64,000 nt of DNA from Bagarius yarrelli (taxonomy: Eukaryota; Chordata; Actinopteri; Siluriformes; Sisoridae): assembly GCA_005784505.1 (NCBI GenBank), contig VCAZ01000032.1, forward strand, positions 697,501-761,500. Reading direction: 5' to 3'. Position 1 is the stretch's first letter, and every line of letters starts with the position of its first letter. Made by a program: the position numbers and the translations under genes. Positions 1 to 11,698 of this stretch are shown here, piece by piece. The notes beneath the pieces were generated by a model. That model was not told the DNA's origin and ran no database searches. It was given only the letters and a program-made list of their open reading frames with translations.

Positions 1-16
1 CTCTCTCTCTCTCTCT
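1..16. repeat. (CT)8 microsatellite cut by window edge
   Basis: Perfect CT dinucleotide run that begins at or before the first base of the window, so its true length is unknown. Confidence 0.9.
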
Positions 17-860
17 TGAAGCTGAGCAGAATTTCTTTCAGCGCTTTAAATAAACTCACTTGTCTTTAACTTTCAGAAACTGCAGAGTGACAGCTACTTG
101 ATCCTCGAAAAGTGGAAAGCAACTAAACCACCCTGTGTTTTTTTTAGCGTTTATCACCCAGGTCGAGCTGTCTCATGTCAGTCGAATTGTCGCTGTCTTT
201 TGGAGGGTCATCCGACTTGTTCGGGCTTGTTGACGTTGACGTTTGTTCCTTTCACCATCTCCCCAGCTCTCTTTTGTCTCTCTGCTTTCCCTCGTTTGTC
301 AGCACTATGTTCTGTGCTGCTTGTCAAACGCTAGCCTCTGAACCCCTTCTTAACATACGTCAAAAACATCAACCATTACAGTCCTCACCAGACCCGAACT
401 GATGCACGACTTCTTTTACACTTTTTCTTATGTTTTTCGTTCAAATAAATATGATTGTCCTTAATCCTCGTTCGAATCCATACACTTGTCTTTCCATTGG
501 TGTATAAAAAAACAGGACATATCGGGTACTAAAAATTCTGATTAGAGCTAAAGCACTAGTCCCCACCGGTCCCAGAGGTGTGTGTGGTCAATACACACGC
601 CACCTGTTGATGGACCAAAGCATTCGCTCAATAAAATATGCAGGAATACCAGCTGAGCGAGGTGTGTATGCCGCTTTTGGGTGTTTGAAAGAAGAAAATG
701 CTTAAATAAGGAATATTATTTAAAGATTTTCAAAAACACTTCCTGTCTAAAAAGGAAATGTGAAGCTAACAAAGCTGGTAAAAGCTGCGAGAGCTGAAAA
801 AGTGACTAATCTAATTAAACATATATTAAAAATTCATTAATCTTATATCCCTGCTAATTT
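17..860. other. Unique AT-rich stretch, no supported gene
   Basis: Two overlapping short open frames lie at 98-402, but they show no domain, no good start context and no splice or poly(A) arrangement. I recognise no repeat here. It reads as ordinary intergenic or intronic DNA. Confidence 0.5.
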
Positions 861-1128
861 CCTAATTCGGGGTCAAAGGGATCTGCTGGAGTCTATTCCA
901 GACGTCTCTGAAAGGGTAAAAGGCAGGAGGGGGACACCCTGGACAGGTCACCAGTCCATCACAGCGCCGCACACACTCACACTCACTCCTATTGAGTTCG
1001 AATCACCAATCAATCTAACATACATGTTTTTGGACTGTGGAAGGAAACCGGAGAACCCGGAGTAATCGAGAATCGAACCCAGGTCCTTCTTGCTGTAAAG
1101 CAACCATGCTAACCACTAAGCCACCGCA
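861..1128 (-). mobile_element. tRNA-headed SINE, second family, minus strand
   Basis: Read on the minus strand, the element begins with a tRNA-like head at 1128 (A-box like GGTGGCTTAGTGGTTAGCAT, then a GGGTTCGATTC B-box near 1075). It continues through the block CCACAGTCCAAAAACATG and the block GGACAGGTC/CCAGGGTGTCCCCCTCC, and ends near 861 with GACTCCAGCAGATCC. The same order of blocks occurs at 25085-25385 and 54426-54722. The body is the kind widely seen in fish SINEs with LINE-derived tails; an RTE-like tail is my guess. Confidence 0.85.
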
Positions 1129-1292
1129 TGTATTTCTTAAACAAATCATAAAAGACAGAAAATATTAAAACCCTTGTTTATTTGATTTAATTTTTAATTG
1201 TAATATTTTTTTTTCTGACGAGTTTCTCCTTTTTTTTTTTTGCAAAAGTGAGTTTCAGATTCATTTCTTTTCTTAAAAATAATTTAAGTAAT

Positions 1293-1330
1293 TGTGCGTG
1301 TGTGTGTGCGCATGTGTGTGTGTGTGTGCA
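1293..1330. repeat. Imperfect (GT)n microsatellite
   Basis: TG-repeat tract interrupted by CG and CA steps. Confidence 0.9.
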
Positions 1331-1569
1331 CATTCAAAACACACTATAGGTTTGTGTTCAATAAAAATTGCGAGAGTGTCTTAGTGAGAAAGGTTTTTTA
1401 AAATAAAAAAGTTCTGTTTTCGATTTTTGGGGGGTTTCAGAAGCAGCAGATCGAGAATATATGAATGTAAACACTGCAGTATGTGTGTTCCTTGAAATAT
1501 AGGGCAGGTAATATGCTTTAATGCCCTTTATTTTGGCAAGCTTCCCGATCTTGGAGAAATCGTTCCCAT

Positions 1570-1572
<3 letters not shown>

Positions 1573-1616
<44 letters not shown>
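1573..1616. repeat. (CT)22 microsatellite
   Basis: Uninterrupted CT run of 44 bases. It is responsible for low-complexity poly-SL and poly-RE peptides in open frames over it, which should not be called genes. Confidence 0.95.
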
Positions 1617-1619
<3 letters not shown>

Positions 1620-2603
1620 ACTCTCTCGCTTGCTTGCTTTTTCTCAAGGCGGCAATTAGCATGGAGCCATGGCTTAGGAGAGCGCAATTCTTCCAATCCT
1701 GCTGCTATTTCTGTCCTGAGCTGTGTGTAAAGATGACTACAGTTCCAGAGGCGGACAGGCTTTTATTTGCCATCTGCAGGTCACTGTCGAAATCAGTTCG
1801 AATCATTGCCTTCCTCAGTAGCGGAGCTAATTTCCGGAAACTAAAAACTTTTCCGTTGCTATGCAGGGAAACTGAAATGCATGATATGTGTTCATCCGAA
1901 AATACCTGCGCAGGTTTCAAACAGCTTCTAAGTAGTTTGATCGCTGATGGCAGCGAAGCACCTGCATATTCTCCAGGTCCAAACTCGTCTTTCTCAGCGC
2001 CGTAATGGAGTGTCTGATCGCAGTCCATGAGCTCTTCCTGTGCCAAGCATGCACTCAATCCTGAAGTGCTGAAAAAGAGTCTATCACTTAAGGCGAATGC
2101 TTTCCACCAGATATACACAATTTGTCCTGGACACGGGTGCTAATCGCATTTTAATGCGTCATTTAGGAAAAATAACTCGAACATAAATCACAAGCCCGAG
2201 CTTTAAAAGGACTGGAGAGATTTAACCTCCTTAATAGAGACATAATCTGCATTTGGTGAAGACGATAGAGGTGGAAATGAAAATGGAAAACGATGGAGAG
2301 GTCTTTCTTGGCTGTCAATGGTGCCACTTGAGTTTCGCATAGGAATTTTGCGGAGTGCAGTGAAGAGGGGGTTACAATACACACAGCTGAGTGTTTGCCT
2401 TTTATAGAGCTGCACAGGATGTTGAGAAGTAACATGACGGAACGCCGAAGGATCTCAGATATTCCACATATTTCCGTGCACATACATTTCCACGTGAGGA
2501 TTAAATGAATTCCAGAGTAAGATTAAATTCCGATGATAAAATCGAATCATTGTTTTGGAAAAAATAGCCAGACATAAGCCAAGTGTGGGTTGTTTTAATT
2601 ATG

Positions 2604-2796
2604 AAGTGGGAAGTAGGAAGTTCTACTGGATAGAAGATTGTAGGTTCAATTCCCAGTACCGCAAAAGCTGCCACTGCTCGGCCACTGATCAAGGCCCTTA
2701 ATCCTTTACTGCTCAGTTGGATAAAAAAACAAATCGAGAAAAATTTGTCAAATGGTCATAGATCTCTGCCAAATTTCCAAAATGTAAATAAATCAC
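2604..2796 (+). mobile_element. Common tRNA/LINE-tail SINE, diverged
   Basis: The B-box-like TAGGTTCAATTCCCAGTACC lies near 2641, followed by the body GCCACTGCT..GATCAAGGCCCTTAATCC and the tail CTCTGCCAAATTTCC..AATGTAAAT. The A-box is eroded. Same family as the good copies at 5851 and 42555. Confidence 0.75.
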
Positions 2797-2868
2797 AGCG
2801 CTGTTTGCTGATTGGTCAGAATGTATGGATTGTTACTCTATAACTTCTGTTCTGTTTAGATATTATGG

Positions 2869-2958
2869 GGAAATGGTAGCGCGGTGGTTAAGATGTTCAA
2901 ATGCTAATTGAAAGATCGGGGTTCAATTCCCAGTGCCATTAAACCATGCCACTGATGC
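2869..2958 (+). mobile_element. Common SINE, head only
   Basis: Contains AATGGTAGCGCGGTGGTTAA (A-box) and GGGGTTCAATTCCCAGTGCC (B-box), then breaks off before the central GGGCCC..CAAGGCCCTTAA block. It is truncated at the 3' end. Confidence 0.75.
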
Positions 2959-4294
2959 AATATTGATATTTACAAATTTTTTTTGTAACATGTTTTTAAA
3001 TTAAAAAAATAAACGAATAAATAACGAATATTGTATAAAAACAATACAATAGGATGTACTGGAATAAACTGGTTTTATTAAGTATAATGTACAGCGTTTA
3101 CCTTGGAGATCAGACGCCTCCACCTGCTAACGCGCATGTCTGACTAGCTATCGAGTGAGACACGGGATACTGAGCGGATGTTACGGTGTTCACTGTGGTG
3201 TTCTTCTTCTTCTTGTTGTGTCATTTATTGGCAGTTGAAATGCCAATTTATGGTGGATTACCACCACCAACTGGACTGGAGTGTGAAGCATTTACAGGAC
3301 GGGAGAAAGAAAAGGAAAAACACTGTTGCAATGGCTACGCCAACTAGCGGTTGGGTGTCTGAAGCTTGCTTGTAACCCGAATTTTAACTAGGCTCGTATC
3401 TCGAAAAACTTGTTAGTTGGGAAACTCATATATCAACGTACCACTGTTCTTTAAAAAATAAATGGAAATATACTTATAATAATAATAATAGTATTAAAGA
3501 AATAATCTATAGTTTTAACGTAGCTTTTGTAACATGACCATAAACAGCAATTTATTAATCCTTTTTTTGTCACAGTGTTAATGTTACTCACGGCATGTTA
3601 ATGCTGATGTTCATGGTTTGTTAGCATAACCTAATGCTATTAGTTCAGGCAATCGTAATGCCGTAAGTGCCCTCTGTTTAATTCTATTTGCCGTACTTCT
3701 TTGCTGCTTAAATAGTCACTATTATATATCAGGTTGTTACGAAAAAAACAACGGCTGCTTTGCTTGGTTGCTTTTTAGCACAGTGTAAAATCACAGAAAA
3801 TCCCATTACTCTAGGGTCATTTGCACACTCGCTTATGTAAATCCCCATTCAAAAATCGATAGTACATTACTTCAGTAGGTGAGAGAGGGAGAGTGCTCGG
3901 GCCGTGCAGGAGGGAATCGTTACGAGAGTGTTCAGAACGGGGGCGTCAAGGTGTCAGGGTGCAGTTTTCTCACTCTCTCGCCTCGCTTCCTCCCTTTCTC
4001 TCTGTCTGTTCTGTCAAATTCACAATCCCAGCTGGGAAATCGGGACTGGATGAAGTAGTGAGTTGGCAAAAGTGAAAGAAACAGAAAGAGGGAAAGCGAG
4101 AGAGACAGGAGACAGGAGTAGGAGGTATAAAAATTCCAGTCATTTACTTTTTTGTTGTCCCACCGCAATGTGTCATTGTCAAAATGCCTTATCTGTCAGG
4201 TGCACTCCAGCCCACAGACAGACCCAAGCCCTCAGGGGAGACTTCATGGTGGCATTTTGTTCCTTGTTCCTCGTTGGTAAAGAAAGAAACAGAA

Positions 4295-4327
<33 letters not shown>

Positions 4328-5850
4328 CCAGGTGGAGAGGTTATTAAATGCACCATGGCAATAAAAGCACATTAACTCGCTAGCATGCGTGCCCCTCGAC
4401 CTCCCAAGCACTGGCGCTCAGGAGGTCAGGAGGTGAACATGGTTCACTGCAGATGAGGTCAAGCTGCTCATGGCGTTTCATTTTCACCTGATCCTGGATG
4501 GCAGAAATTTGACCTATTCTCTTAAAAAAGAGAAGGGTATAATAGGTAACTGTTGACAGGATTTTAGCTCCCAGCATGCACTGGTGCAGTTTTGGATTAT
4601 CAGGTAGAAGTTATAATGATGATGATGAAAATGAGAAGTAGAAAGAGTATGAATCAAAAAGCAAAGCATATTCTCATGTTGATGTTATTGACCAAGTTCT
4701 TGCGCAAACCCTAGGAGAACCATGATCTCCAGAATTCAAAAAAGGTTACGGTATTCCCGTCTTGTTAATCATTCATGGATTTTCTGCAACCACTTTATCT
4801 TGGGACATGGTGGAGTTTATCCGGGGAATTCACGAATAAACCCTGCAACTCTGAGATTCAGACTTCTTTTTCTCCCAGTGAGACCAATACACCAAGTGAA
4901 GCTCTGCACAGAAAGCAAACCAAGCTCAGAATTGAATAATGAATCGGTGTAAACAGATATTAGTCCCTGGGTGAGCCGAGGCAAAGCGAGACGATGCTAT
5001 CGAACAGCTTTTAATGGCACCACAGAACCCCGGGATGTCCTTTCTTTCGACTGTTTCGGTTAAGACATTCCACAAGGAAAGGCTGCACCCCAGGAGAAAT
5101 CCTTTCCTTTCTCTAATCCCAAGTTAGACCTTCCAGGCAGACCAATAGGACTCAAGCTATCTAAACCCAGTACACCAGCAGGATTTGGGGTTATTATCTC
5201 AGAATTTTTTTTAATACCCTCATGGCTGAGTAAGAACCAGCTGTTTTATCCAAAACCCCTTAACTCTTAGAATCCATGGAATTCCCAGATGGAGGCCTCT
5301 TTGTTTTTTTTTTGTTTTTCGTTTGTACAACATGCTGTGGTGTAATCCTTAGGATGACTTCATCCAATTTTCTGCAACTTTACTAAATTACAGTGTTGAG
5401 TAATCTCAGCCTCAGGGCTTTTCGAAACAGCAAAGGTGAGCAGTATGAGGTCAGAAAAGATTTGACATGATCACTGAACCTACTTTGATTAATATTGCAT
5501 AACTGATTAAATATTTGTATAATTAATGACCAAACTTTTATATGAACCTGTAATTAAAATTGCTAAAAATAACAAAAATTTTGCTGATAAACTAGCATAA
5601 CACTGTCCAGATGCAAGACAAAGGTTCTGTACAAAATTGAACCCTTTCTTAATATATTTATTACAAAACCTAGTATGCAAGGTGAATAGTATGTCCGAAT
5701 CACTGGTATGTGAAAAACAGTGGGCAAAACGGTTCTGGATGACCTACTACTTCCACCCGAATTCTGAAGTACGCATACCATGGACAGTTTAATATCCCAT
5801 GAGCCTTCAGGAAAGTCAACTAAAAAGAATTTCAGTTATACTACCATAAA
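2959..5850. other. Unique stretch without supported gene
   Basis: Short open frames only (at most 94 codons). They overlap purine- or pyrimidine-rich tracts at about 3960-4110 and 4279-4328 and show no domain. I see no recognised repeat beyond those tracts. Confidence 0.5.
4279..4328. repeat. (GA)n purine microsatellite
   Basis: GA and AAAG tract. A similar but less regular purine-rich run lies upstream near 4070-4112. Confidence 0.9.
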
Positions 5851-6033
5851 AGTGGTAGCTCAGTGGTTAAAGTGTTGGACTGCTAATTGGAAGATCACGG
5901 GCCGATTCCCACCACAACCAAGCTGCCACCACTGGGCTCCTGAGCAAGGCCCTTAACCCCCAACTGCTTAGTTGTAAAAGGGAAATAAGTGTATGTTGCT
6001 TTGGATAAGGATGTCTACCAAATGCAGCATAAG
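5851..6033 (+). mobile_element. Common tRNA/LINE-tail SINE, near full length
   Basis: Has the A-box region GTGGTAGCTCAGTGGTTAA, then the TTGGACTGCTAATTGGAAGAT linker, a weakened B-box (GGGCCGATTCCC), the body ACCAAGCTGCCACC..GGGCTCCTGAGCAAGGCCCTTAACCC and the tail TTTGGATAAGGATGTCTACC. In known fish SINEs this tail is shared with an L2-clade LINE that supplies the retrotransposition machinery; that link is family knowledge, not seen here. Confidence 0.88.
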
Positions 6034-6106
6034 TGTTTCTTTACTTACAGTAAACTTTATTTTATCTGGATTTGATTTTAATTAATTAATTAAATTAAAT
6101 TAATTA

Positions 6107-6230
6107 AATGTCTTTATTTGTCACTTATACCTTACAGCACAGTGAAATTATTTTTTCTCATATCCCATCTTAGTAAGTTGGAGTCAGAGCGCAGGGTCAG
6201 ATTTGGTACAGGGCCCCTGGAGCAGGAAGA
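6107..6230 (-). mobile_element. Third SINE family, 3' fragment, minus strand
   Basis: On the minus strand this reads as a GGGCCCTGTACC..GACCCTGCGCTCTGACTCC body, then GATGGGATATG and a tail ending TGTGCTGTAAGGTATAAGTG ACAAATAAAGAC. It matches the tail of the fuller copy at 44690-44942 in opposite orientation. Confidence 0.75.
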
Positions 6231-7560
6231 TTTAAAAGATAGGAGACTTATTGATTGTAGAGTTGCACGTTCTCTACCATAAGCCAGTAGGGTGAAGGAA
6301 GGTAGATATAGTGGGAATAAAGGGGATAACTGACTTAAGTATTGTAAAAAAAATAATTGCCATGGACATGTAGCAATCCCACACCTTCTATCAATCAGGC
6401 GTCATCCGTTGCTTCCTTCATATAAGCACTTGAGAAACCCTGTAAGTACTCCAGCAGGAACACAGACTGGGTCAGGCTATGGAATGGCAAGAAACTGCCA
6501 CAACATCACACTTTAGTCCCGTAGCCCTGACTCTATAGACCTAGCAACACTGATGCCACATGAGGTTTTTGCCACTTAGCACACAATAATGACCCCACTA
6601 CCTGCATATAAATCAGACCACCACTCTCCCCAAGAATGCATGCATACCTCGCACATATTAAAAGGTCTTACCGCAGAAAAGCCTGCTTTATACGTGACAA
6701 AAAAAGAGTAATGAACAAACGCAGTGCCTCATAGAACAGAGATCTAATATAGCTGAAAAATTGAAACCAGCAGCCTGAAGAAATTACACAGGCCGAATTA
6801 CTTGTTGCAAAGTCTCCCAGATGGGACACCTGAAAATAAAATGATGGAGATCAGGCATGGCTACAAATATGATGGAAAACAGACCTCAAAAAAAAAAAAA
6901 ACCTACATGAATAAGCAAGCAACCGCAGGCTGTGCAGTTTAGAATTCTTGTACTTTAATGACTACAAAGATGCGGTCAACAGCAAAAAAACAAAAACGAA
7001 AGCGAGACTGTTTAAGGGCCAAAAGAAGGCGGCACTGAGTCCGAAAGAGCACCATTAACCACATCGAAGACTTCCAAAGCAAACTCAGCCACCACTATGA
7101 CCCACTGGGCCCAAATAACTCTATCTCATTAGCACTTGCTGTGATCAAATGGGTTTCTAGAGTGGTGACTATTATTGCCATCCGAGGCACTTTGCATTTG
7201 TGTTGGGATATGAACATTGGGTTCAGAATCATTAGTTCAGTGCTGTGTTGCTATAGTTACACAAAAACCCCCCTCTTAAAAAAAAGATAAACAGAAGCAA
7301 AATGTGGCTTCGAGACTTTTACAAGCTAAAGAGGCATTCACATTTGCCACGCTTAAACTGTTCCACCAGATGGTGTGACAAAAAAGATGAAGGCAACTGG
7401 TGGTGTGTTGCTAGGGGAATGCCAAAAATAGTGGGACCAAAACAATAAGCCCTTCTGAATTCTCAATTCCTACTAGTCAGGGGGTTTCGATGTAGTTTCT
7501 TTTGATGGGATCTTAACAAATTTTCCAGCTGGACTACTGGTAATGTTAATGTTTGTAATG
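6231..7560. other. Unique stretch, no gene seen
   Basis: No long open frame. A poly(A) run lies at about 6889-6901. A lysine- and arginine-rich reading around 6985-7130 is broken by stops and I do not recognise it. Confidence 0.45.
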
Positions 7561-7721
7561 TCAGTGGTTAAGATCTAAGACTCGAAAGATTGGGGGTTAA
7601 ATTCCCAGCACCACCAATCTGCACCGATGTCCAAGGCCCCTAACCCTCAAATGATAAGGGTGATAAGATAATGTAGGTCACTCTGGATAAGGGCATCTGC
7701 CAAATTCCAGAAATGTAAATG
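7561..7721 (+). mobile_element. Common SINE, diverged
   Basis: TCAGTGGTTAAGATCTAAGA head, GGGGGTTAAATTCCCAGCACC B-box region, shortened body with CCAAGGCCCCTAACCC, and the tail CACTCTGGATAAGGGCATCT followed by GCCAAATTCCAGAAATG. Confidence 0.82.
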
Positions 7722-8739
7722 AAATTATGAAGGAGGAACCTTACAGGTGCACATAGCAAAAACATCAAAGCTTCTTCGTTAAACCTTGAGCTTATGTTAA
7801 CATCTGTTTGGGTTTCCTTCTTAACTGCATCTAGTTTCCTATCCAGGGTGGGTTCTCACATGGCACCCAGTGTTCCTTTTCCAGGCTCTGCATCCACCAA
7901 GAACCAAGTGCTTACTAAAGACAGTGGATAAATAAATAAATAAATAAATAACATTTAAACTTGGTATCAAAGTATACAGAATGTTCTGGGTTACATTTAC
8001 ATAGTCCAAGCTCTTCTTATAGTATACCATTAACTGCATTTTTGGTAGAAGGTATTGTTTACTATACCTATAGACAGTTTTTCAGTGATGATCTTGTCTT
8101 AAACATGGTCATCCAAGACCATGGAAACTTTGCTGCACTATGGAATAACCTAATGGTTTGTCTGGTCAGAGGAGAACTGAACCCCGACTTAACCTGTTTT
8201 GAAATTTCTGTTTCACAGACGTACTTTGAGTTTTTTATGCCATGTCTGAGTGTTTCTTACACAACCTCTGTTTAAGTTCCAGAGCAAATCACCTACTGTT
8301 TTTCGGCCAACCTGGCAGTCCTTGGCGAAATCTATTCCCATCTGAAAGTGAATGTCTGCGAATGCCGAAAATGTTTTTTTTACCGACTCCAACTTTCTTA
8401 AAAGGTAAATTAAGTGTTTCATAAATTTATGTAAACTTTAATGTGACTCTCGGCTATTAGAATATTACCACAACATATAATTATTTGTTTTGTTTTTTGT
8501 TGCGATGTAATGATATTGATTCGCTTGTGATTTTCTTGTTCACTTGATCGGAAATGAGCAGACAGTCTGTATCAGTTGTATGAGTGTGCACTTGCTCTAT
8601 ATTGGTTGTTTTTCTGCCTTTTTTTTGCAAGTTATTGTTGCTGATTGTGCACTTTTTGTTAAACTATAGACTAATTAGTGATAAAGAACCCACCTGCCTG
8701 CTGGTCATGTGACATTTAAATATAAACACAGTTAGGGGC
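7722..8739. other. Unique AT-rich stretch
   Basis: Holds a short AAAT tandem at 7928-7951 and one 104-codon frame at 7961-8275. That frame has no recognisable domain and is overlapped by open frames on the other strand, so I do not call a gene. Confidence 0.45.
7928..7951. repeat. (AAAT)n tetranucleotide repeat
   Basis: About six perfect copies of ATAA. Confidence 0.9.
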
Positions 8740-9274
8740 TGTACCGTTCAGGGTTTTTAGTTTTCATGTTTTGGTAATGTCCTTGTTTTATGTTTTTTAT
8801 TTTGTTAATGTGTATTGTTTTATGTCTAGGCTAAGCTACGCTAGCTAGATAGCTAAGCTATGCTATGCCAGCTAGCTAAGCTAACCTAGGCAGTCTGTTT
8901 TGTTTACTTCCTGTTTTGTCCTTGTGTCTTTCTGTCATGTGTTTCCCCCTGTCCTTGTGTCATGTTTTCATTGGTTTGTTAAGTCATGTGTTCTTCATTT
9001 GGTTCAGGTGTGTCTTGTCTAGTTAATGTGTTCATTGTGTATTTATAGCCCTTGTGTTTCGCCTTGTCTTTGTGGTTTATTGTTTGCTGTTTGTGTTTGT
9101 TGATGCATCCCTGTAGAGAGCGCCTGTTCATGCGTCTTGCTATATGTTCCTGTTCCTGTTCCTGTTCTGTCAAGTTAAGTTTAGTTCATGTTTGTTGTTT
9201 GTCTGGTGTTTTGTAATAGTCACTTTTGTAAATAAACTGCACTAGAAGTCTCGCCTCAGTGGACTTACGTTACA
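8740..9274 (+). mobile_element. Solo LTR of an LTR retrotransposon
   Basis: The 535-bp block starts TGTACC and ends GTTACA, the TG..CA termini of LTRs. It is bracketed by the same five bases GGGGC at 8735-8739 and 9275-9279, the target duplication size usual for Ty3/gypsy and many other LTR elements. A TATA-like TATTTATA sits at 9040-9047 and AATAAA at 9231-9236, in the order expected of promoter then poly(A) signal on the plus strand. No primer-binding site, polypurine tract or gag-pol frame adjoins it, so the internal part was probably lost by LTR-LTR recombination. The superfamily is not determinable from the LTR alone. Confidence 0.82.
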
Positions 9275-9780
9275 GGGGCCTTCCTCAAACAAAGGAAGGC
9301 CCTTTATCCCTGCAGATGTTTAACATTGCAGAAAACAAAATGTTTAGAAAATGTGTGTGCCGAAGAGTCCGAAGGTCTAGGTCTAATTTCACATGGTGCT
9401 GGCTTCTCAAACAAAAAGATGGTCTGGGTCTGAAAAACAAGTTGGCGCAAAATGGAGCGTTCGTGACTGCTGATAGAAAGTAATTGGTTTATGAAACGCA
9501 TGATTAATTGGGTAATTGGGTCTTAACTCATAAGATTTCTCAGATTTGCTGCAGTTAGGTAAAATGGATAAGCGATGTTTTGCGGTGGGGTAAGGATGTT
9601 ATGTATCGTTTCGTTTGTCTCAATTTTGTCTAAGATTTGTTAGCAAATAATTTTCATATCAAAAAAAAAATATATAAGCTTCCACCCTGAGATATTTTGA
9701 GTAATAACCCTGAATTAGATCAAGTGTCATTAAGTCATTTTAAGATTTCATGATGATCTATGCCCTCTGGCACTTGCTGA

Positions 9781-9800
9781 TTTTTTTTTTTTTTTTTTTT
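9781..9800. repeat. Poly(T) tract
   Basis: Twenty consecutive T, with no recognised retroelement attached. Confidence 0.9.
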
Positions 9801-11682
9801 AAATAAAGTAAGTATATTATTTTACTTAAGTATTTATAAAGACTTTTTTATATATAAGTATATTATAGATAATTAGCGTAAATCTTCGTCCTGGTTATTA
9901 TAGTGTTGACTCACCAAAATTTTTTTTATTAAAGTTTTAAAGAAAATTATAACGTTTGCAGAACTCGTACTTGTAGCTGTTGATAACTATTTTTTTTTTT
10001 TTGTTGTAGTCCAATGCCCTGTTGGTGGAACGGCTGACGCAGGGGAATTGATATGCTAATTAAAGTGTTCCTGAGGTAAAGGAAATTGGACGAGGTGATT
10101 TTCTCATGACCCAGAGAAATGGGCCATGAGCTGTTTGTTCGTTCCGACTACAAAGACCTTGAGCAAACAACCCAGGACGAGAAAAAAGAAAAGCAAAGAG
10201 CCTCGATGTTTTTGAGCACTTAAGAGATTTGAATCTAAATGACGTTTAATGACACTTCTTTTTCCCTTCTGTCGAGTGCCCCCGCAATCCTGGCTGTGTT
10301 TTGTTGCCTTTGTAATTTGACTTTTAGTCAAACTCCCCAGGATCTTCATAATTGCGGGCCGTAATCAAGTTTGAACCCATACGCAATCAGGTACATGCAA
10401 AAGCTCAGTGCAACACACTAAGCTTACATTTACGTTGATCCAAAGCCACCAAGACAACGGGAACGTCGGCGAATTTGAACATTTAGTGAAACGTAATGAA
10501 AGGTGACACTCGAAACGCTGAAACGAAGCTGCTGTGTCGTCCCTGGTGCCCGTAATTAACTTTGCCGTGACGGGATCGCAATTAATGCACTGCTGCGATT
10601 ATGACACTTCTGCTTGTACGCACATGCCGTTTGTAGCTGGCATACCTTTTATCTGGCAGCTTTAAATAAAGTACATCATCACCTGCTGGTTCTTGATCTT
10701 TCATCATGGCAGGTCGGTCGCTTACAGTATTCGTCTATTATTTTGAGATCAACATGAAGTCTTTTTCATATTCAAACCCATCACCCAGAAGGCACCTGGA
10801 GTCGAGAGAAGCCTTGTTGCTTAGCTGTACAGTGCAAAATTGAAAAAAAAAAAAGTTACTAAAAGAACTTTGGAAAATCACCCAGCAGGCATAATTACTG
10901 TCACAGCGTGCTTTTCCCCCCTGTTATTATTAGACTTTAAAGAGATTTAAGTAATTTTATTACACTGGCCGGCTTCGGGAAAGTAGTTTTGATTAAAAAA
11001 AAAAAAAAAAAAGAAAAATCCTGCAACTGATGAGAATAAACAGGATGCATTAATCTAACTGACCATTTGTCCTATTACACGGTATCCACATCGGTCTTTA
11101 GGTGGATTTGTATTAATGATCATTTAATCTAAATGTTTTTTTTATAGAATTTTTCTACAATGTTGTTTCGGCTGCAATTATAATTGAAACAACTTTACTG
11201 TTCTGTAAGTTTTATTAAAAACAACGTTATTTTTAGGGTCTAAAAACATTTACTTTCTTACTTCCTGTAAATAAATGCTGGTTATTTTTTTTATTTTATT
11301 TATTTATCAAATAACAATTTTATTGTGGCAAAACTGTATTTTTAACATTACAGTTCCAGAAATTCAATTGTTTTGAATGAGAAGCTTTTTCAATAAAACA
11401 TCAACATAGCTTGGAATGGTAACGCTGACGTTTTAACACGTTGGGAATGTTGTGGGACGGTTATCAGATTTACATATTTCTTTTTTTACAACTTTCTTGT
11501 CATTGTGTAAGGTGCGTGTACAGACCAATGAAATTCAGCATCTAACCAGAAGTGCATAAACGGCTTATTTACAATAAATAGCAGTGTAATAAATAAGGGT
11601 ATGAGGTTGATAATTACAGGGGTGAGAGTGAATAATGTACAGCAGGTGCAGCGGTATGTAATATATGGTAGCTATAAATAAG

Positions 11683-11698
11683 ATATATATATATATAT
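11683..11698. repeat. (AT)8 microsatellite
   Basis: Short perfect AT run inside AT-rich DNA. Confidence 0.85.

Larger units (their letters stand above)
1131..2600. other. Mostly unique, low-stop region around 1.6-2.5 kb
   Basis: Contains GT and CT microsatellites, then 1634-2483 where both strands stay open for over 100 codons (123 codons plus; 137 and 106 codons minus). None of these frames shows a recognisable domain. Opposed open frames suggest a composition effect rather than a gene. A conserved noncoding or promoter role is possible but unsupported. Confidence 0.4.

Noticed and set aside
1705..2118. 137-codon minus-strand frame
   Set aside because: The plus strand is open for 123 codons over the same bases, and there is no domain, start context or poly(A) signal.
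5852..5920. True tRNA genes at the SINE heads
   Set aside because: A- and B-box motifs are present but no cloverleaf closes, and all are joined to SINE bodies.
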